64,000 nucleotides of DNA from Rhodoferax sp. AJA081-3 (GTDB lineage Bacteria > Pseudomonadota > Gammaproteobacteria > Burkholderiales > Burkholderiaceae_C), in contig NZ_CP059068.1 of assembly GCF_017798165.1 (NCBI RefSeq), positions 4,588,001 to 4,652,000 of the forward strand, in the 5' to 3' direction. Positions 9,738 through 18,320 of the stretch are shown one piece after another. The notes beneath the pieces are model-generated. The model saw nothing but the letters and a program-made list of their open reading frames with translations, searched no databases and had not been told where the DNA came from. The translations under genes and the position numbers were made by a program. Each line of letters starts with the position of its first letter. The stretch's first letter is position 1.

Positions 9738-9873
9738 GGCCGGATTATGACGCCGCACCCCAGAGCCGCATGAGCCAGTTTGGCATAACGCTATGCATCA
9801 GATTTTGTAATAGAGCACTACGTGCCCACAGCACACAATACGGGGTCTTATTTCTTTTCAGGATCGACCCACC

Positions 9874-10727
9874 ATGGCGAACATTGCGTTTTTAGGTACA
9901 GGACTATTGGGCGGTGCGCTGGCCGAGGCGGCAGCCCAACGCGGCGACACGGTCACCGCATGGAACCGCTCCGCCGACAAGGTGGCAGCCTTGGCCCCCT
10001 TTGGCATCAAGGCCGCGGCTACCGCAGCGGATGCAGTACGCGGCGCCACCCGCGTGCACCTGGTGCTGAAGGACGATGCGGTGGTGGATGCTGTTGTAGC
10101 GGCCGCGCTGCCGGGCTTGGCGCCCGACGCTATCGTGCTAGACCACACCACCACCTTGCCAGCGTTAACAGCCGCACGCGCCGCACGCCTGGCGGCCCAA
10201 GGTGTCAACTACTTACATTGCCCGGTCTTCATGGGCCCCGCCGCGTATATAAAGCACAGGGTTCCATGATGGTGGCGGGCCCCAAGGCCTTGTTTACGCG
10301 GGTGCAGACTGCATTGGCAGCCATGACCACACGGCTGGAGTTCATGGGTGAGCGCAGCGACTTGGCCGCAGTGAACAAGCTGTTTGGCAATGCCATGATC
10401 ATTGGTGTGTCCGCCGCCATGGCCGACATCCTGACCCTGGCCCAGGCCAGCGATGTAGACCCGCAAGATGCGGTCAAGCTGTTGGGCCTGCTGGACCTGA
10501 ACGGCATGGTGGCGGGGCGCGGTGTCAACATGGCCAAGGCCAATTGGGAGGCCAGCTTCGAGCTGGACATGGCGCGCAAAGATGTGCGCCTGATGCTGGA
10601 GACCGCTGGTAGCCGCCCACTGGCCGTGTTGCCCTCCATCGCCGCCCGCATGGACCAGCTGATTGCCGCCGGCCACGGCGCTAAGGATGCCTGTGTGCTG
10701 GGGATTGATGCGGTGACGCGCGCTTAA
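9874..10727 (+). pseudogene. NAD(P)-dependent 6-phosphogluconate/hydroxyisobutyrate dehydrogenase-like, frameshifted
   Basis: Two overlapping frames encode one family protein. The first (from 9874) has the Rossmann motif GTGLLGG and ends with CPVFMGPAAYIKH before a stop near 10269. The second continues with AQGSMMVAGP, the helical dimerisation domain and the conserved Lys region (SDLAAVNKLFGNAM), to 10727. The break lies at the TATATA tract 10246-10251; removing one TA would restore the frame through the glycine-rich loop. Both halves look otherwise intact, so this is either a very recent mutation or a sequencing error. It converges on acoR with overlapping stops. Confidence 0.8.
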
Positions 10728-12721
10728 GGTTCCGAGCGGAGTTTGCGGTACAGCGTGTTGCGGCTGATGCCCAAAAGCCGCGCCGCCTCCGACAGATTGC
10801 CTCCGCACTGCGCCACGCTGCGCTCTATGGCCTGGCGGGATTGCGTGCGCAGATCAGCGGCCAAACCGGTGTCTGGCGCGGCGTCTTCTGCAACCGCATG
10901 GGGTTGCCGCAGCGCCTGCAACAGATCATCCGGCAAATGCTCCCAGCTGATGGTGTCGTCGTCTGCATCCAGCAGCGCACAGGCGGTGCGCAGCGCGTTG
11001 ATCAACTGGCGCAGGTTGCCCGGCCAGCGGTAGGCCTGCAGGGCCTGCAGCAGGTCGGGGGCGATGCAAACGTTGCGTTCGGGCACCAGTGTGTGTAGCT
11101 CGCGCTGCAGCAGGTGCTGCAGGTCGCTGCGTTCGCGCAGTGGTGGCAGGCGCAGCGTCAGGCCGTTGAGGCGGTAGTACAGGTCTTCGCGAAAGCGCCC
11201 AGCCAACATCTCCGCGGGCAAGTCGCGGTGCGTGGCGCAGACCAGGCAAAAGTCCACTGCCACCGGTTTGCCCCCGCCCAGTGGCACCACCATGCGTTCC
11301 TGCAACACGCGCAGCAACCGCGCTTGCAGTGACAAGGGCATGTCCCCAATCTCGTCCAGAAACAGGGTGCCGCCATGGGCCTCGCGGATACGGCCCGGTG
11401 CACCTTCGCGCCGTGCGCCGGTGAAGGCGCCACTCTGGTAACCAAACAGTTCGGCTTCGATCAAATTTTCGGGCAGGGCGGCGCAGTTGACGGCCACAAA
11501 GGGCTGGTCACGCCGTGGACCGCTCTGGTGGGCGGCGCGGGCAAACACTTCCTTGCCCACGCCCGATTCACCTTGCAGCAATATGGCAATGGGTTTGCCC
11601 AGCAGCTTGCGTGCGCGGCTGATGGCGGCGTGGAAGACAGCATCACCCGTGTCCAGCGCGGCGAGTGCATCGGTGCTGGGTGCTGTGGGCACATCCTGCA
11701 CGGGGCGAATATCGGTGACGCGGCCATGGCGTGCAGGGTGCGACAGGCGACCCGCCTCCACCCGCACCCAGGCGGCATGCCCGTTGGCGGTGTGCACCAC
11801 GTGGGGTGTGGCGCTAGAGCGCTGGCCCCAGTCCATCAACTGGTCCATGGACTCTGCCAGTACGGTGTGCACCGGCGTCACCAGCAGGCTTTTCCAGGTC
11901 AGACCCAGCAGCTCCAGCGCAGCCGCATTGGCGCCTACCAGCATGCCGTCCTCAGTCACGGCCAGCAGGCCCTCGGCCACCGTGCCTATGCCTTCGGGCT
12001 GGTGGTGCAAACGCAGGCGCAGGCCGCTCCATTGGCGGGTGTCGTGTCGTGTATCAAACAAGCGGTGTTCGATCATGCGTGCGGCCGAGCGCACCAGGCC
12101 CAGCGTGTGGCGGTGGTAGCCGCGGTGGTCACCCGACACATCCAGCGCACCCAGGATGCGGCCCTTGGGGTCCAAAATGGGCACGGCAGCGCAGGTCAAG
12201 AATCCGTTGCGCTCCAGGTAGTGTTCGGCTGCGTGCACCACCACGGCATGTTCTTCGGCCAGCGCCGTGCCAATGGCGTTGGTGCCGCGAAACTGCTCGT
12301 GCCAGGTGGCCCCCAGGCGCAGGGCCACACGTTCGGCGCGGCCTATGAACTGCGGATCGCCCAGTGTGTGCAGCAACATGCCATCGGGCCCGGCCAGGAT
12401 GCTCATGCTGTCCGTGCCGCGGGTTTGCTCGTGCAGGAATTCCATCACCGGGTGGGCGTGGGCGATCAACTCGCGCTGGCGCTCCAGTGCGCGGGTTAGT
12501 TGTGCGCCCGATGCATTGGGTGCACCCGGCATGCGCCCTACGGGTTGCAAACCGGCCTGCCAGCAGCGCAGCCAGGAGCGCGCCAGGTCGCTCTGAATCA
12601 GGTCGGTGGGCAGGCGCCCCTGGCTGACCAACTGGCGGCGGGCTTCACGCAGCTGGCTGGGTACCGAGCGTTCCTGCAATGCGGGTGCGGGCATGGGCCT
12701 TGTCTCCTGTTTTTCTGGCAT
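10724..12721 (-). CDS. acoR: sigma-54-dependent activator, AcoR type
   Basis: 665 residues. A GAF sensory domain covers about 70-210, a PAS-like segment about 225-320, and an AAA+ domain about 350-580. The AAA+ domain has Walker A GESGVGKE (about 384), the sigma-54-contacting GAFTGA loop and the Walker B region GGTLFLDEIGD. A Fis-type helix-turn-helix (NLSEAARLLGISRNTLYRKL) closes the protein. Divergent from the aldehyde dehydrogenase gene, which has a canonical -24/-12 promoter, so that gene is its expected target. Effector probably an aldehyde, alcohol or acetoin-like small molecule (inference from the family). Confidence 0.92.
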   Translation of the reverse strand: MPEKQETRPMPAPALQERSVPSQLREARRQLVSQGRLPTDLIQSDLARSWLRCWQAGLQPVGRMPGAPNASGAQLTRALERQRELIAHAHPVMEFLHEQTRGTDSMSILAGPDGMLLHTLGDPQFIGRAERVALRLGATWHEQFRGTNAIGTALAEEHAVVVHAAEHYLERNGFLTCAAVPILDPKGRILGALDVSGDHRGYHRHTLGLVRSAARMIEHRLFDTRHDTRQWSGLRLRLHHQPEGIGTVAEGLLAVTEDGMLVGANAAALELLGLTWKSLLVTPVHTVLAESMDQLMDWGQRSSATPHVVHTANGHAAWVRVEAGRLSHPARHGRVTDIRPVQDVPTAPSTDALAALDTGDAVFHAAISRARKLLGKPIAILLQGESGVGKEVFARAAHQSGPRRDQPFVAVNCAALPENLIEAELFGYQSGAFTGARREGAPGRIREAHGGTLFLDEIGDMPLSLQARLLRVLQERMVVPLGGGKPVAVDFCLVCATHRDLPAEMLAGRFREDLYYRLNGLTLRLPPLRERSDLQHLLQRELHTLVPERNVCIAPDLLQALQAYRWPGNLRQLINALRTACALLDADDDTISWEHLPDDLLQALRQPHAVAEDAAPDTGLAADLRTQSRQAIERSVAQCGGNLSEAARLLGISRNTLYRKLRSEP

Positions 12722-12730
12722 TGTGCGCCA

Positions 12731-12761
12731 GCGCCAAACGCCACTTCAACCCGTTTGGCGC
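12731..12761. promoter_or_regulatory. perfect 10-bp inverted repeat upstream of acoR
   Basis: GCGCCAAACG at 12731-12740 and CGTTTGGCGC at 12752-12761, separated by 11 bases and lying ten bases before the acoR start codon. It could be an operator for autoregulation, an upstream activating site for the divergent promoter about 130 bp away, or a leader hairpin. Confidence 0.45.
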
Positions 12762-12891
12762 AACACCTGTTCCGTTTTGACACAGTGGGTGCGCCAGAGC
12801 TGCGCAGGTGTGACAGCGCCAGGGCGGCAGCACGGCCATCGCACGCACTCAAATTTCGCCTTTGCCGCCGTTTTGTGCGCAAACGCCACGC

Positions 12892-12907
12892 TGGCACGCA
12901 GCCTGCA
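12892..12907 (+). promoter_or_regulatory. sigma-54 (-24/-12) promoter of the aldehyde dehydrogenase gene
   Basis: TGGCACG-N4-CTGCA, with GG at 893-894 and GC at 905-906 separated by exactly ten bases, closely matches the RpoN consensus. It lies about 80 bp before the start codon and downstream of the divergent sigma-54 activator gene. The upstream stretch 12762-12891 contains ACAG/TGTGACAG elements that could be enhancer sites. Confidence 0.8.
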
Positions 12908-12989
12908 AAGCAGTGTGCACGTAACCGCGGCGCCCCCAAAGCCTGCGGCTTCGTGACCAACATTTCAAAACAATCTGGAGACAACCCAC

Positions 12990-14510
12990 ATGCTGTACGC
13001 AAAACCCGGTTCGCCCGAAGCACCCCTGCAATTCAAGGCGCAATACGACAACTTTATCGGTGGCAAATTTGTTCCACCGGCCAAGGGTGAATACTTCGAG
13101 GTCATCACCCCGGTCACCGGCAAGCCCTACACCCGTGCCGCCCGCTCCACCGCGGCGGACATTGAACTTGCGCTGGACGCCGCCCACGCCGCGGCCGATG
13201 CCTGGGGCAAGACCGATGCGGCCACCCGCTCCAATATCCTGCTCAAGATTGCCGACCGCATCGAGGCCAATCTGGAACTGCTGGCCTATGCCGAAACGGT
13301 GGACAACGGCAAACCCATCCGTGAAACGCTGAATGCCGACATCCCCCTCACAGTGGACCACTTCCGCTACTTCGCTGGTTGCCTGCGGTCACAAGAAGGC
13401 GCCTTGAGCAACATCGACGAGAACACCGTGGCCTACCACTTTCAGGAGCCGCTGGGTGTGGTGGGGCAGATCATTCCGTGGAACTTCCCCATCCTGATGG
13501 CGGCCTGGAAACTGGCGCCCGCCCTGGGTGCGGGCAACTGTGTGGTGCTCAAGCCGGCAGAGTCCACCCCCATCAGCATTTTGATTGTGGCCGAGCTGAT
13601 TGCCGACCTGCTGCCACCCGGTGTGCTGAACATCGTCAACGGTTATGGCCGCGAGGCGGGCATGCCGCTGGCCCAGAGCAAACGCATTGCCAAGATTGCG
13701 TTTACGGGTTCTACATCCACGGGCCGCGTGATTGCGCAAGCCGCCGCCAACAACCTGATCCCCGCTACGCTGGAACTGGGCGGCAAGTCGCCCAATATTT
13801 TCTTTGCCGATGTGATGGACAAGGACGATGGCTTTCTGGATAAGGCCATTGAAGGCATGGTGTTGTTCGCCTTCAACCAGGGCGAGGTCTGCACCTGCCC
13901 CAGCCGCGCGCTGATCCAGGAATCGATCTACGACAAGTTCATGGCCAAGGTGCTCAAACGCGTGGCGGCCATTGTGCAAGGCAGCCCGCTGGACACCGAC
14001 ACCATGCTCGGCGCGCAGGCCTCCAAAGAGCAGATGACCAAAATTTTGTCGTACCTGGACCTGGGCAAACAAGAGGGCGCCGAGGTGCTGATAGGCGGTG
14101 CGCAGGCCCATCTGGGTGGCGACCTAGCCGGTGGTTACTACGTGCAGCCCACGCTGTTCAAGGGCCACAACAAGATGCGTATCTTTCAGGAAGAAATCTT
14201 TGGCCCCGTGCTGGCCGTGACCACGTTCAAGGACGAAGCCGAGGCGTTGGAGATTGCCAATGACACGCTCTACGGACTGGGCGCTGGTGTGTGGAGTCGC
14301 AATGGCAACGTGGCCTACCGCATGGGCCGCGCCATCAAGGCGGGGCGCGTGTGGACCAACTGCTACCACGCCTATCCCGCACATGCGGCGTTTGGCGGCT
14401 ACAAGGAATCAGGCATTGGCCGCGAGACCCACAAGGTCATGCTGGACCATTACCAACAGACCAAGAACCTGCTGGTGAGCTACAGCGAAGCAAAGTTGGG
14501 GTTCTTCTAA
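12990..14510 (+). CDS. NAD-dependent aldehyde dehydrogenase (AcoD/ExaC type)
   Basis: 506 residues, typical of class-3 bacterial aldehyde dehydrogenases that oxidise acetaldehyde and similar aldehydes to acids. Visible features: the cofactor segment [20 protein letters not shown], the motif [12 protein letters not shown] containing the general-base Glu, and the nucleophile Cys in [11 protein letters not shown] at about residue 301. Preceded by CTGGAG. Driven from the sigma-54 promoter at 12892 under the divergent AcoR-type activator. Such dehydrogenases are often followed by a DUF779 gene, as here. Confidence 0.93.
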   Translation: MLYAKPGSPEAPLQFKAQYDNFIGGKFVPPAKGEYFEVITPVTGKPYTRAARSTAADIELALDAAHAAADAWGKTDAATRSNILLKIADRIEANLELLAYAETVDNGKPIRETLNADIPLTVDHFRYFAGCLRSQEGALSNIDENTVAYHFQEPLGVVGQIIPWNFPILMAAWKLAPALGAGNCVVLKPAESTPISILIVAELIADLLPPGVLNIVNGYGREAGMPLAQSKRIAKIAFTGSTSTGRVIAQAAANNLIPATLELGGKSPNIFFADVMDKDDGFLDKAIEGMVLFAFNQGEVCTCPSRALIQESIYDKFMAKVLKRVAAIVQGSPLDTDTMLGAQASKEQMTKILSYLDLGKQEGAEVLIGGAQAHLGGDLAGGYYVQPTLFKGHNKMRIFQEEIFGPVLAVTTFKDEAEALEIANDTLYGLGAGVWSRNGNVAYRMGRAIKAGRVWTNCYHAYPAHAAFGGYKESGIGRETHKVMLDHYQQTKNLLVSYSEAKLGFF

Positions 14511-14522
14511 CCAGCCAATAAA

Positions 14523-14543
14523 GCCCCTTCTCACCGGAGGGGC
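14523..14543 (+). other. GC-rich hairpin just after the aldehyde dehydrogenase stop
   Basis: GCCCCT/AGGGGC arms around a nine-base loop, 12 bases after the stop codon. There is no U-tract, so it is not a canonical intrinsic terminator; it may protect the 3' end of the mRNA. Confidence 0.5.
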
Positions 14544-14544
14544 C

Positions 14545-14624
14545 GCCACGCGGATTCCCAAAGGGCGCCCACCTCATACTGGGGTACCAGAAATCGGTGT
14601 GCGCCCTTTGGGAATCCACGTGGC
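14545..14624 (+). repeat. 80-bp palindromic element A with 32-nt central core
   Basis: Arms 14545-14568 and 14601-14624 pair over 24 bp with a single mismatch (551/618). The 32-base core 14569-14600 holds a smaller symmetric CTGG/CCAG pair about the same centre (14584.5). The core is the reverse complement of the core of element B except for one base, but the arms are unrelated to those of B. Confidence 0.85.
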
Positions 14625-14663
14625 TTTTGTGTAGTGCAATACGACGGTGGAGCTCCAGGCACC

Positions 14664-14743
14664 CGGCTTCGTGGACTGTGTGGGCAGACACCGATTTCTG
14701 GTATCCCAGTATGAGGTGGCTGCCCACACAGTCCACGAAGCTG
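14664..14743 (+). repeat. 80-bp palindromic element B with 32-nt central core
   Basis: Arms 14664-14687 and 14720-14743 pair over 24 bp with one G-T pair (665/742). The 32-base core 14688-14719 is an inverted copy of the core in element A with one substitution. Same arm length, same core length and opposite orientation, with centres 119 bp apart. It lies about 40 bp before the DUF779 start codon. Confidence 0.85.
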
Positions 14744-14784
14744 CGAGCGCCAACAATGCCGAACGCCACCAGGAGATAAAAACC

Positions 14785-15150
14785 ATGGTCGACAAAGTCA
14801 TAGCCACCCAAGCCGCTCTGGAACTGGTGGCCTTCCTCAAAACCAAACACGGGCCGCAGCTGATGTTCCACCAAAGTGGCGGCTGCTGCGACAACAGCGT
14901 CGCCAACTGCTACCTGCCCGGCGAGATCACCATGGGCGCGGGTGATGTGTACCTGGGCGAGATTGGCGGTTGCCCGTTCTACATTGGCAAAGGCCAGTAC
15001 GAATACTGGAAACACACCCAACTCATCATCGACGTGGTCGATGGCCACGGTGGCACGTTTTCATTGGAGGGGTCGGAAGGCAAGGCCTTTCACACGCGGT
15101 CTCGGGTGTTTACGGCTGAGGAAATGCTTGAGCTTCAAATCGGGCTGTAG
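14785..15150 (+). CDS. DUF779 family protein
   Basis: 121 residues from the ATG at 14785, preceded by AGGAG. Matches DUF779: HQSGGCCDNS near residue 35, then GDVYLGEIGGCPFYI and EYWKHTQLIIDVVDG. Several Cys and His residues suggest a metal or redox site. The function is not established; the family is habitually linked to acetaldehyde/alcohol dehydrogenase genes, and here it sits 274 bp after one. The unusual palindrome pair lies in its leader. Confidence 0.88.
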   Translation: MVDKVIATQAALELVAFLKTKHGPQLMFHQSGGCCDNSVANCYLPGEITMGAGDVYLGEIGGCPFYIGKGQYEYWKHTQLIIDVVDGHGGTFSLEGSEGKAFHTRSRVFTAEEMLELQIGL

Positions 15151-15195
15151 CCCCCGTATTAATTGGGTAGTATGCTATTACATTGATAGCTTTTG
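15141..15195 (+). repeat. TAGCCCCCGT-type intergenic repeat, copy 3
   Basis: GGGCTGTAGCCCCCGT overlapping the DUF779 stop codon, followed by the hairpin gctat-tacattg-atagc and a short T-run. It lies between convergent genes and may act as a terminator. Confidence 0.75.
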
Positions 15196-15227
15196 TAGGG
15201 AGGCTGGGTTCGTTCGACCCTGCCCTC

Positions 15228-15503
15228 TCAATTCGGGCAGACCACTTCGCCCGTTGCCTTGCGCGTGAAGCACAGGTCGTTATTCTTCTTCGGGCCATCA
15301 GCGTCTGCCGCCTGTTTCTTGGCCTTCTCTTCCTTCTCAAATGCCGCCATCGTTTCCTTCTTCTTGCTCTCGCAGTTGGCGCGTGCCTCGGGGGTGGGGT
15401 ATTTCAGGCAAGACTGTTCGACGCGCGACATGGCATTTTCCCCAGCAGTTGCAAAAGCCGTGGGAATGAGTAGCAGGAAAGGAGTGAGTCGTCGAATCAA
15501 CAT
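15228..15503 (-). CDS. small secreted hypothetical protein
   Basis: 91 residues, not recognised. N-terminal signal peptide with probable cleavage after AFA-T near residue 19. The mature part is Lys/Glu/Ala-rich and helical (residues about 45-70), flanked by two pairs of Cys (CLKY...NCES and DLCFT...VCPN) that could form disulfides in the periplasm. Short proteins of this appearance are common in Comamonadaceae without an assigned role. Confidence 0.65.
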   Translation of the reverse strand: MLIRRLTPFLLLIPTAFATAGENAMSRVEQSCLKYPTPEARANCESKKKETMAAFEKEEKAKKQAADADGPKKNNDLCFTRKATGEVVCPN

Positions 15504-15549
15504 GTGGTGATGCCTTGTTTGTAGTGGTGTGAGCCGTGGTTTGGCCCGC

Positions 15550-16002
15550 TCACTTGGTACTCAAAACGCCTTCTATCTTCTTTTTGTCCAGGTACTGCAC
15601 GTAGTCCCCAACGGACTTGGCCACACTGCGGTTGCCCATCAACTCCTGCATCGCCACCTCACCCAGTGATTTGAAGGCCTGGAACATATTGGTGTTAGCA
15701 CCGCCGCCTTCGCTCCTTGCAGCCCGTACCTCGGCCGTGCAGTTCTCGGTGAGCAGGCGGGTGACCAGATTGGCCATGTTTTTGTTCGACTGGATGGTTT
15801 GTTCTTCGGTTGCTGCCGAGAGTTCGCGGATGTCGGGATGTGCGGTCATCGCCATGAATATCCAGCGGGCCAGTTCCTTGCGGTCTTTGCCGGTGGTGTT
15901 GTCGACCAGGCAGGTGCCCAGCGCCTCCGATGGGGAGGCTGCGAATGCAACATGTGGAAGGACAAAGGCGAGGCTGAGAATCAGGGCAGAGATGGGGCGC
16001 AT
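15550..16002 (-). CDS. periplasmic hypothetical protein
   Basis: 150 residues starting at the ATG 16000-16002; upstream in-frame codons overlap the preceding gene and are excluded because the signal peptide (cleavage near AFA-A, residue 21) starts here. The mature protein is helical, with two Cys (GTCLVD and TENCTA) likely to form a disulfide, and segments DRKELARWIFMAMTAHPDI and YVQYLDKKKI. No family assigned. It begins four bases after the stop of the kinase-like gene, so the two are probably cotranscribed. Confidence 0.7.
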   Translation of the reverse strand: MRPISALILSLAFVLPHVAFAASPSEALGTCLVDNTTGKDRKELARWIFMAMTAHPDIRELSAATEEQTIQSNKNMANLVTRLLTENCTAEVRAARSEGGGANTNMFQAFKSLGEVAMQELMGNRSVAKSVGDYVQYLDKKKIEGVLSTK

Positions 16003-16006
16003 GGAT

Positions 16007-16669
16007 TTAATGGGTAGTGGCTGTTGTGGAAGTTTGGCAAGCAGTTTGCGGATGGTAGCTATCCGCTTGCAGGGCAATCCCGAAGCTGGCCTGCACCGCC
16101 CTGAAAGCCCTGGGCTCGGGTTGGGTGTCCAGCCAGGCCAGCACGTCACCCGCGCACTGCTCGGTGGTCGCCGCGGTGGTGTCAACCTGGAAGTCATACA
16201 CCTTGCCCATGTGGATGGTTTTGAACTGGCCCGCCGCCAGGCCGATCTCCCGGTCGCCACGGTCCTGTTCGCGACGCGTCAGTTCTTCCAAAGCACAGTT
16301 GACACCCACCAGGTAAACCGGCAGCCCGTCCAGGTCTTCCAGCAGGTAACGCCAGTCTTCACGGTGCCACAGCACGGTGTCAAAAATCACGTCGATGCCA
16401 TGGCGCACATACTCTGACAGTGCGGCGTGCATGGCGCGGCACAGGGCTGCATGTTTCAGTGCCACCAGCACAGGGTCTTGTTCGTTCCAGGCCTCCCAGT
16501 AGTCGTTAGGTTCCATGCGGCGAAAGGCATCGAGTTGCAGGTGCTGGATGGGTCTGCCCCGGCGTGCCTGCAGGGCCCGCGCCAAAGAGCTTTTGCCGGA
16601 GCTGGACGTTCCGTTCAACACGATGATGTTGGCGGGCGGCGGCAATGAGTGTCGGGGGACGGTGGGCAT
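16007..16669 (-). CDS. chloramphenicol phosphotransferase-like P-loop kinase
   Basis: 220 residues. Walker A GTSSSGKSS at about 20-28 and the following pattern LQLDAFRRM, then FDTVLWHREDW and YLVGVNCALEELTRRE, fit the CPT-like family, small kinases related to chloramphenicol 3-O-phosphotransferase. Most chromosomal members have unknown substrates, so antibiotic resistance should not be assumed. The last 15 residues are low-complexity Thr-rich. Upstream of and close to the periplasmic protein gene. Confidence 0.78.
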   Translation of the reverse strand: MPTVPRHSLPPPANIIVLNGTSSSGKSSLARALQARRGRPIQHLQLDAFRRMEPNDYWEAWNEQDPVLVALKHAALCRAMHAALSEYVRHGIDVIFDTVLWHREDWRYLLEDLDGLPVYLVGVNCALEELTRREQDRGDREIGLAAGQFKTIHMGKVYDFQVDTTAATTEQCAGDVLAWLDTQPEPRAFRAVQASFGIALQADSYHPQTACQTSTTATTH

Positions 16670-16778
16670 ATCAGATGGGAGTATTCATGTGTGGCGCTGG
16701 GGTGTATTGTCCACGCCGCGGCGCTGCTGCCACAATCGCCCATCTCCAACCGCCTGCGCAGAGTGCGCCACCGCCCCT

Positions 16779-17249
16779 ATGTACGACACCATCAAACTCC
16801 TCCATCTGGTCGCTGGCATCGTGTGGATGGGGGGCATGACCTTTATGCTGTTGGCCCTGCGGCCTGCAGCGCTGGAGGTGCTGGAGCCCCCGGTGCGGGC
16901 GCGGCTGATGGGTGCCGTGTGGCGCCGGTTTTTTAACCTGGTGCTGGGGGCGATTGTGGTCTTGCTGTTCACTGGCAGCCACCTCTACACCAGTGCATTC
17001 CGGGCGGCGAAGGCGGCGACCGGAACGGGCAGTGTGCCGCTGGGCTGGAACCTGATGTTTGGCATTGGGGTGGCCATGGTGCTGGTGTTTGGCCACATCT
17101 ACTTTGCGGGCTTTCGCAAATTCAAGCGCGCTTTGGCGGCATCCGAATTGCCCGTTGCCGCCCAGGCCGCCGCACAAATCAACCGCCTGGTCATCCTCAA
17201 CTTTGTGCTCGGCTGGCTGGCAATTGCCGCCGTGCGCCTGGTGCACTAA
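16779..17249 (+). CDS. CopD-like four-helix membrane protein
   Basis: 156 residues from the ATG at 16779. Four predicted membrane helices; the pattern LLHLVAGIVWMGGMTFML with a His in helix 1 and VFGHIYF in helix 3 resembles CopD/DUF4149-type proteins, some of which bind heme or handle copper. There is no copC or other copper gene nearby. Function uncertain. Confidence 0.7.
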   Translation: MYDTIKLLHLVAGIVWMGGMTFMLLALRPAALEVLEPPVRARLMGAVWRRFFNLVLGAIVVLLFTGSHLYTSAFRAAKAATGTGSVPLGWNLMFGIGVAMVLVFGHIYFAGFRKFKRALAASELPVAAQAAAQINRLVILNFVLGWLAIAAVRLVH

Positions 17250-17273
17250 GCCCTGGCCCGGGCTATCACACGT

Positions 17274-18320
17274 TTACAACCACTCGCGCCACACCGCCAG
17301 CGCCACGGCCAGAATCACAGGGCCCAGGAACAAGCCGACTAGCCCAAACGCCGCCAGCCCGCCCAGCACGCCAAACAGGGCCAGGATGAAGGGAATGTCG
17401 CTGCCGCGTGACAGCATGATGGGCCGCACAATGTTGTCCACCCAGGACACTACCAACACGCCCCACAACAACAGCCCTATGCCAGCCGTGGTCTGGCCCG
17501 TGAACAGCAGCCACATCGCCGCACCACCCCAGACCAGGGGGGTGCCAAAGGGAATCAGCGCCACCAGACCCGTTACAGCCATCAGCGTGGCGGGTGCGGG
17601 CAGGCCGGCCACCCAGTAGCCCAGGCCGGCCACCAGCGCCTGCACCAGCGCGGTCAGCACAATGCCGTACACCACGGCGCGCGTGGTATTGCCCACGGCG
17701 TTGACGTAGCCATCGGTGCGCTCGCGTAGCAGGCCTTTGAGCACGGAGCGCGCCTGCTCCAGCAGGCTCAGGCCGTGCAAGTAGGCAAAGAACAGGGTGA
17801 AGAGTGAAATGCCCAGTTTGACGATGTTTTTGCCCACACCGCCCAGCAGGGTCCACAGCTCGGTATCCAGCTTGCCCAGCAGAGCCTTGAGTTCGGTTTG
17901 CCAGCGCTGGGGTTCAGCCAGCACGGCATCGAGCCAGGCCATCAGCTCCGGCCCCACGATGGGCAGCGACGCCACAAAGGCCGGCGGGTGCAGGCGCCCG
18001 GCTTGCAGCTCGTGCGCCAGGTAGTCGGCCAGCACGCTGACATCGGAGCGCAGCAGGTACAGCAGCCACAACGTGGGCAAGACCACCAGGGCGGCCATCA
18101 GCAGGGTCATGCACAGGGCGCTGGCCCAATCGCGCCCGCCCGTCCACTGCAGCAGGCGTGCATACAGCGGCCAGGTGGCAAACGCCAAGATGCCAGCCCA
18201 CAGCATGGAGACCACAAACGGCGCCAGCACCAGGGCCACCGCACTGCCCAGTGCCACTACCAGCAGGCCCAGCACCACCAGGCGAATCGTTTCTGCGCGA
18301 ATAGGGTGGTCGGACATCAC
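17274..18320 (-). CDS. AI-2E family transporter (PerM/YdiK type)
   Basis: 348 residues. Helix pairs at the N-terminus, a soluble central region (about 100-175) and a C-terminal bundle with GYWVAGLPAPATLMAVTGL and LIPFGTPLVWGG, which are family signatures. Members export small molecules or act in Na/H exchange; substrate unknown. Its ATG overlaps the stop of the upstream Mrr-like gene (ATGA, 18317-18320), indicating translational coupling. Confidence 0.88.
   Translation of the reverse strand: MMSDHPIRAETIRLVVLGLLVVALGSAVALVLAPFVVSMLWAGILAFATWPLYARLLQWTGGRDWASALCMTLLMAALVVLPTLWLLYLLRSDVSVLADYLAHELQAGRLHPPAFVASLPIVGPELMAWLDAVLAEPQRWQTELKALLGKLDTELWTLLGGVGKNIVKLGISLFTLFFAYLHGLSLLEQARSVLKGLLRERTDGYVNAVGNTTRAVVYGIVLTALVQALVAGLGYWVAGLPAPATLMAVTGLVALIPFGTPLVWGGAAMWLLFTGQTTAGIGLLLWGVLVVSWVDNIVRPIMLSRGSDIPFILALFGVLGGLAAFGLVGLFLGPVILAVALAVWREWL

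Noticed and set aside
8130..9773. 547-codon open frame antisense to the sensor kinase gene
   Set aside because: The minus-strand kinase has all catalytic boxes; the plus frame is a GC-bias shadow.
14437..15048. minus-strand open frame across the palindrome pair
   Set aside because: It is generated by the inverted repeats and the antisense of DUF779; no ribosome site and no domain.
16007..16669. chloramphenicol resistance gene
   Set aside because: It belongs to the broad CPT-like kinase family; nothing in the sequence or context supports an antibiotic-inactivating role.
17860..18200. additional plus-strand genes opposite the AI-2E transporter
   Set aside because: Short Gln/Arg-rich frames with no start signals; shadows of the transporter gene.
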